Below, in pieces: positions 62,264-64,000 of a stretch of 64,000 nucleotides of DNA. Both the position numbers and the translations under genes were made by a program. The DNA comes from Actibacterium mucosum KCTC 23349 (GTDB lineage Bacteria; Pseudomonadota; Alphaproteobacteria; Rhodobacterales; Rhodobacteraceae). The stretch spans positions 310,001-374,000 of the forward strand of contig NZ_JFKE01000002.1 in the NCBI RefSeq assembly GCF_000647975.1. The letters are read 5' to 3'. Within the stretch, counting starts at the first letter, position 1. Each line of letters starts with the position of its first letter. The notes under the pieces are model-generated. The model made no database searches, was not told where the DNA came from, and saw only the letters and a list, made by a program, of their open reading frames with translations.

Positions 62264-63878
62264 GGACCGCCTTTACCTGTTTGACACCACGCTGCGGGAC
62301 GGCCAACAAACGCAGGGCGTGCAGTTTTCCACCGCCGAAAAGGTGCAGATCGCCCGCGCGCTCGACGCGCTTGGCATCGACTATATCGAGGGCGGCTGGC
62401 CCGGCGCCAACCCCACCGACAGCGCGTTCTTTGACGCAGCCCCCAAGACCAACGCCCGGATGACGGCCTTTGGCATGACCAAACGGTCGGGCCGCAGCGC
62501 CGAAAACGATGATGTGCTGGCCGCTGTTCTGAACGCGGGCACCGGCACGGTGTGCCTTGTGGGCAAGAGCCACGATTATCACGTGACCAAGGCTTTGGGG
62601 ATCTCGCTGGACGAAAACCTCGACAATCTCGCCGCCAGCTTTGCCCATATCGTGGCGCAGGGGCGCGAGGCGATTTTTGATGCCGAGCATTTCTTTGACG
62701 GCTACAAGGCCAACCCCGACTACGCGCTGCAATGTCTGCATGCCGCGCGCGACGCCGGGTGCCGCTGGATCGTGCTGTGCGACACCAATGGCGGCACCTT
62801 GCCGGACGAGATCGGGCGCATCACCCGCGCCGTAATCGACAGCGGCATTCCCGGCAGCCATCTGGGCATTCACACCCATAACGACACCGGCAACGCCGTG
62901 GCCGGATCGCTGGCCGCCGTGGATGCCGGCGCGCGGCACGTGCAGGGCACGCTGAACGGGCTGGGCGAGCGGTGCGGCAACGCCAATCTGGTCAGCCTGA
63001 TCCCGACACTGCTGCTGAAACCGCAATATGCCGACACGCTGGACACCGGCATTTCGCCCGAAAGCCTGCGCGATCTCACGCGTATCTCGCGGCAGCTGGA
63101 TGACATCCTGAACCGCGTGCCGGTGAAAACCGCGCCTTATGTGGGTGCCTCGGCCTTTGCACATAAGGCCGGTCTGCATGCCAGCGCGATCCTGAAAGAC
63201 CCCGCGACCTATGAACATGTGGACCCTTCGGTGGTTGGCAACGAGCGCATCATCCCGATGTCGAACCAGGCCGGGCAGTCGAACCTGCGCAAACGGCTGG
63301 GCGAGGCGGGGTTGGAGGTGGAACCCGGCACCCCGGCGCTTGGCGCGATCCTGAACCAGATCAAAGAGCGCGAGGCGCAGGGCTATTCCTATGACACCGC
63401 GCAGGCCAGTTTCGAATTGCTGGCGCGGCGCGAACTGGGCCTGCTGCCCGAGTTTTTTGAGGTTAAGCGTTACCGCGTCACGATCGAACGCCGCAAGAAC
63501 AAGCGCAACCAGATGGTCACCCTGTCCGAGGCCGTGGTGGTGGTGAAGATTGGCGGTGAAAAGAAGCTCAGCGTCAGCGAGAGCATGGATGCATCAGGCC
63601 AGGATCGCGGCCCTGTAAACGCGCTGGCCAACGCGCTGGCCAAGGATCTGGGGCCGTATCAGAAGTTCATCGACGACATAAAGCTGGTCGATTTCAAGGT
63701 GCGCATAACCCAGGGCGGGACCGAGGCCGTGACCCGCGTGATCATCGATAGCGAAGACAGTTCCGGGCGGCGCTGGTCCACCGTGGGCGTGTCGCCCAAC
63801 ATAGTGGATGCCTCGTTCGAGGCGCTGCTGGACGCGGTCACATGGAAACTGGTGCGCGAGGGCGCAAAGGCGCCATGA
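62256..63878 (+). CDS. cimA: (R)-citramalate synthase
   Basis: 540 residues. Condenses pyruvate and acetyl-CoA to citramalate for isoleucine (and 2-oxobutyrate) synthesis. LeuA-like family: catalytic start LFDTTLRDGQQTQGVQFST, metal site GIHTHNDTGNAVAGSLAAVD, TLNGLGERCGNANL, and a C-terminal regulatory LeuA-dimer domain (from about 420). The length and QTQGVQF motif fit the CimA group rather than isopropylmalate synthase. GGAGG lies 6 bases before the ATG. Co-transcribed with cysS and coupled (ATGA) to the next gene. Confidence 0.93.
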   Translation: MSKDRLYLFDTTLRDGQQTQGVQFSTAEKVQIARALDALGIDYIEGGWPGANPTDSAFFDAAPKTNARMTAFGMTKRSGRSAENDDVLAAVLNAGTGTVCLVGKSHDYHVTKALGISLDENLDNLAASFAHIVAQGREAIFDAEHFFDGYKANPDYALQCLHAARDAGCRWIVLCDTNGGTLPDEIGRITRAVIDSGIPGSHLGIHTHNDTGNAVAGSLAAVDAGARHVQGTLNGLGERCGNANLVSLIPTLLLKPQYADTLDTGISPESLRDLTRISRQLDDILNRVPVKTAPYVGASAFAHKAGLHASAILKDPATYEHVDPSVVGNERIIPMSNQAGQSNLRKRLGEAGLEVEPGTPALGAILNQIKEREAQGYSYDTAQASFELLARRELGLLPEFFEVKRYRVTIERRKNKRNQMVTLSEAVVVVKIGGEKKLSVSESMDASGQDRGPVNALANALAKDLGPYQKFIDDIKLVDFKVRITQGGTEAVTRVIIDSEDSSGRRWSTVGVSPNIVDASFEALLDAVTWKLVREGAKAP

Positions 63879-64000
63879 CGATTCAGGCCTGCGCCGAACT
63901 GGTCGCAAAGGGCGATCCGGACCGTTTTGCCGCCGCAATGGCTGCGCCGGTTGCCGCGCGGCGCGTTCTGTTCCCGCTATACGCATTCAATGTCGAGGTG
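63875..64000 (+). CDS. Squalene/phytoene synthase family protein, 5' part only
   Basis: The first 42 residues only; runs off the right edge. MTIQACAELVAKGDPDRFAA and VAARRVLFPLYAFNVEV match the N-terminus of squalene/phytoene synthase family proteins (a prenyl transferase fold). Substrate cannot be assigned from the fragment. ATG overlaps the cimA stop by 4 bases. Confidence 0.8.
   Translation, partial: MTIQACAELVAKGDPDRFAAAMAAPVAARRVLFPLYAFNVEV

Noticed and set aside
1-64000. CRISPR arrays, insertion sequences, toxin-antitoxin pairs, defence genes
   Set aside because: No direct-repeat arrays, transposase-like frames or typical defence proteins were seen on either strand.

Overview
The window looks like a chromosome segment of a marine Rhodobacterales (Roseobacter-group) alphaproteobacterium. 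The reasons are: the 3' end of a gene-transfer-agent (GTA) cluster followed by cysE; a pdhA-pdhB-pdhC operon in which E1-beta carries its own lipoyl domain; the block DUF177-rpmF-plsX-fabH-ihfA-merR; the argS-SPOR-nagZ-scpA-scpB string; ornithine-lipid olsB; a double-length dCTP deaminase; and high GC with dense ATGA overlaps. I see no plasmid, prophage, IS element or CRISPR signature. Apart from the GTA remnant at the left edge this is core-like chromosome. Genus-level assignment is not possible by eye.

Layout. 1-2143: last GTA genes (baseplate/host-specificity protein, DUF2793 tail-fibre-like protein, DUF7742 protein). 2196-6824: cysE convergent on pdhCBA through a shared terminator. 6936-9413: ftsB-like gene divergent from an acyl-CoA dehydrogenase/thioesterase pair. 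9435-13387: glycolytic genes fba and pgk flanking a Sel1-type secreted protein. 13528-16544: two cyclophilins, a DUF3179 protein and a GNAT-like protein. 16582-22562: tyrS/anmK, a cupin, an exported MsrB-like protein, two EamA transporters around a Fur-family regulator. 22541-28554: selO, GNAT, nucleoside hydrolase, iron-binding protein, mazG, a membrane protein, exodeoxyribonuclease III. 28631-34474: a flavoprotein operon, a decayed serralysin-like gene, an A-type Fe-S carrier, dGTPase, a membrane-anchored isochorismatase-fold protein and its MarR partner. 34586-43279: sulfotransferase, cation/proton antiporter, YciI, argS, SPOR, nagZ, scpAB. 43464-49857: dcd, tRNA-Pro, and the lipid/ribosome block, then bamE/msrB. 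49960-55568: olsB, a COG0523 metallochaperone behind a Zur-like box, an ABC-F ATPase and an outer-membrane barrel. 55620-60571: PEP-mutase family enzyme, two exported dienelactone-hydrolase-like proteins, LysR, Lrp/AsnC, monooxygenase-fold and YjbR proteins. 60612-64000: cysS, cimA and the start of a squalene/phytoene synthase family gene.

The most interesting signals are regulatory. Upstream of cysS lies a 13-codon reading frame with four cysteine codons (MTNCINICCIIPC). A promoter-like sequence is placed so that transcription would start at the A of its ATG, and a 9-bp inverted repeat lies between it and cysS. This looks like a leaderless cysteine-sensing leader peptide. Other strong sites are an 18-bp perfect palindrome covering the pdhA -10 box, two tandem TGACA-N7-TGTCA operators between marR and the sulfotransferase gene, an inverted repeat that would hide the cysE ribosome-binding site, and a terminator whose 3' arm is also the ribosome-binding site of the next gene. 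A serralysin-like gene has lost its catalytic domain and its reading frame.
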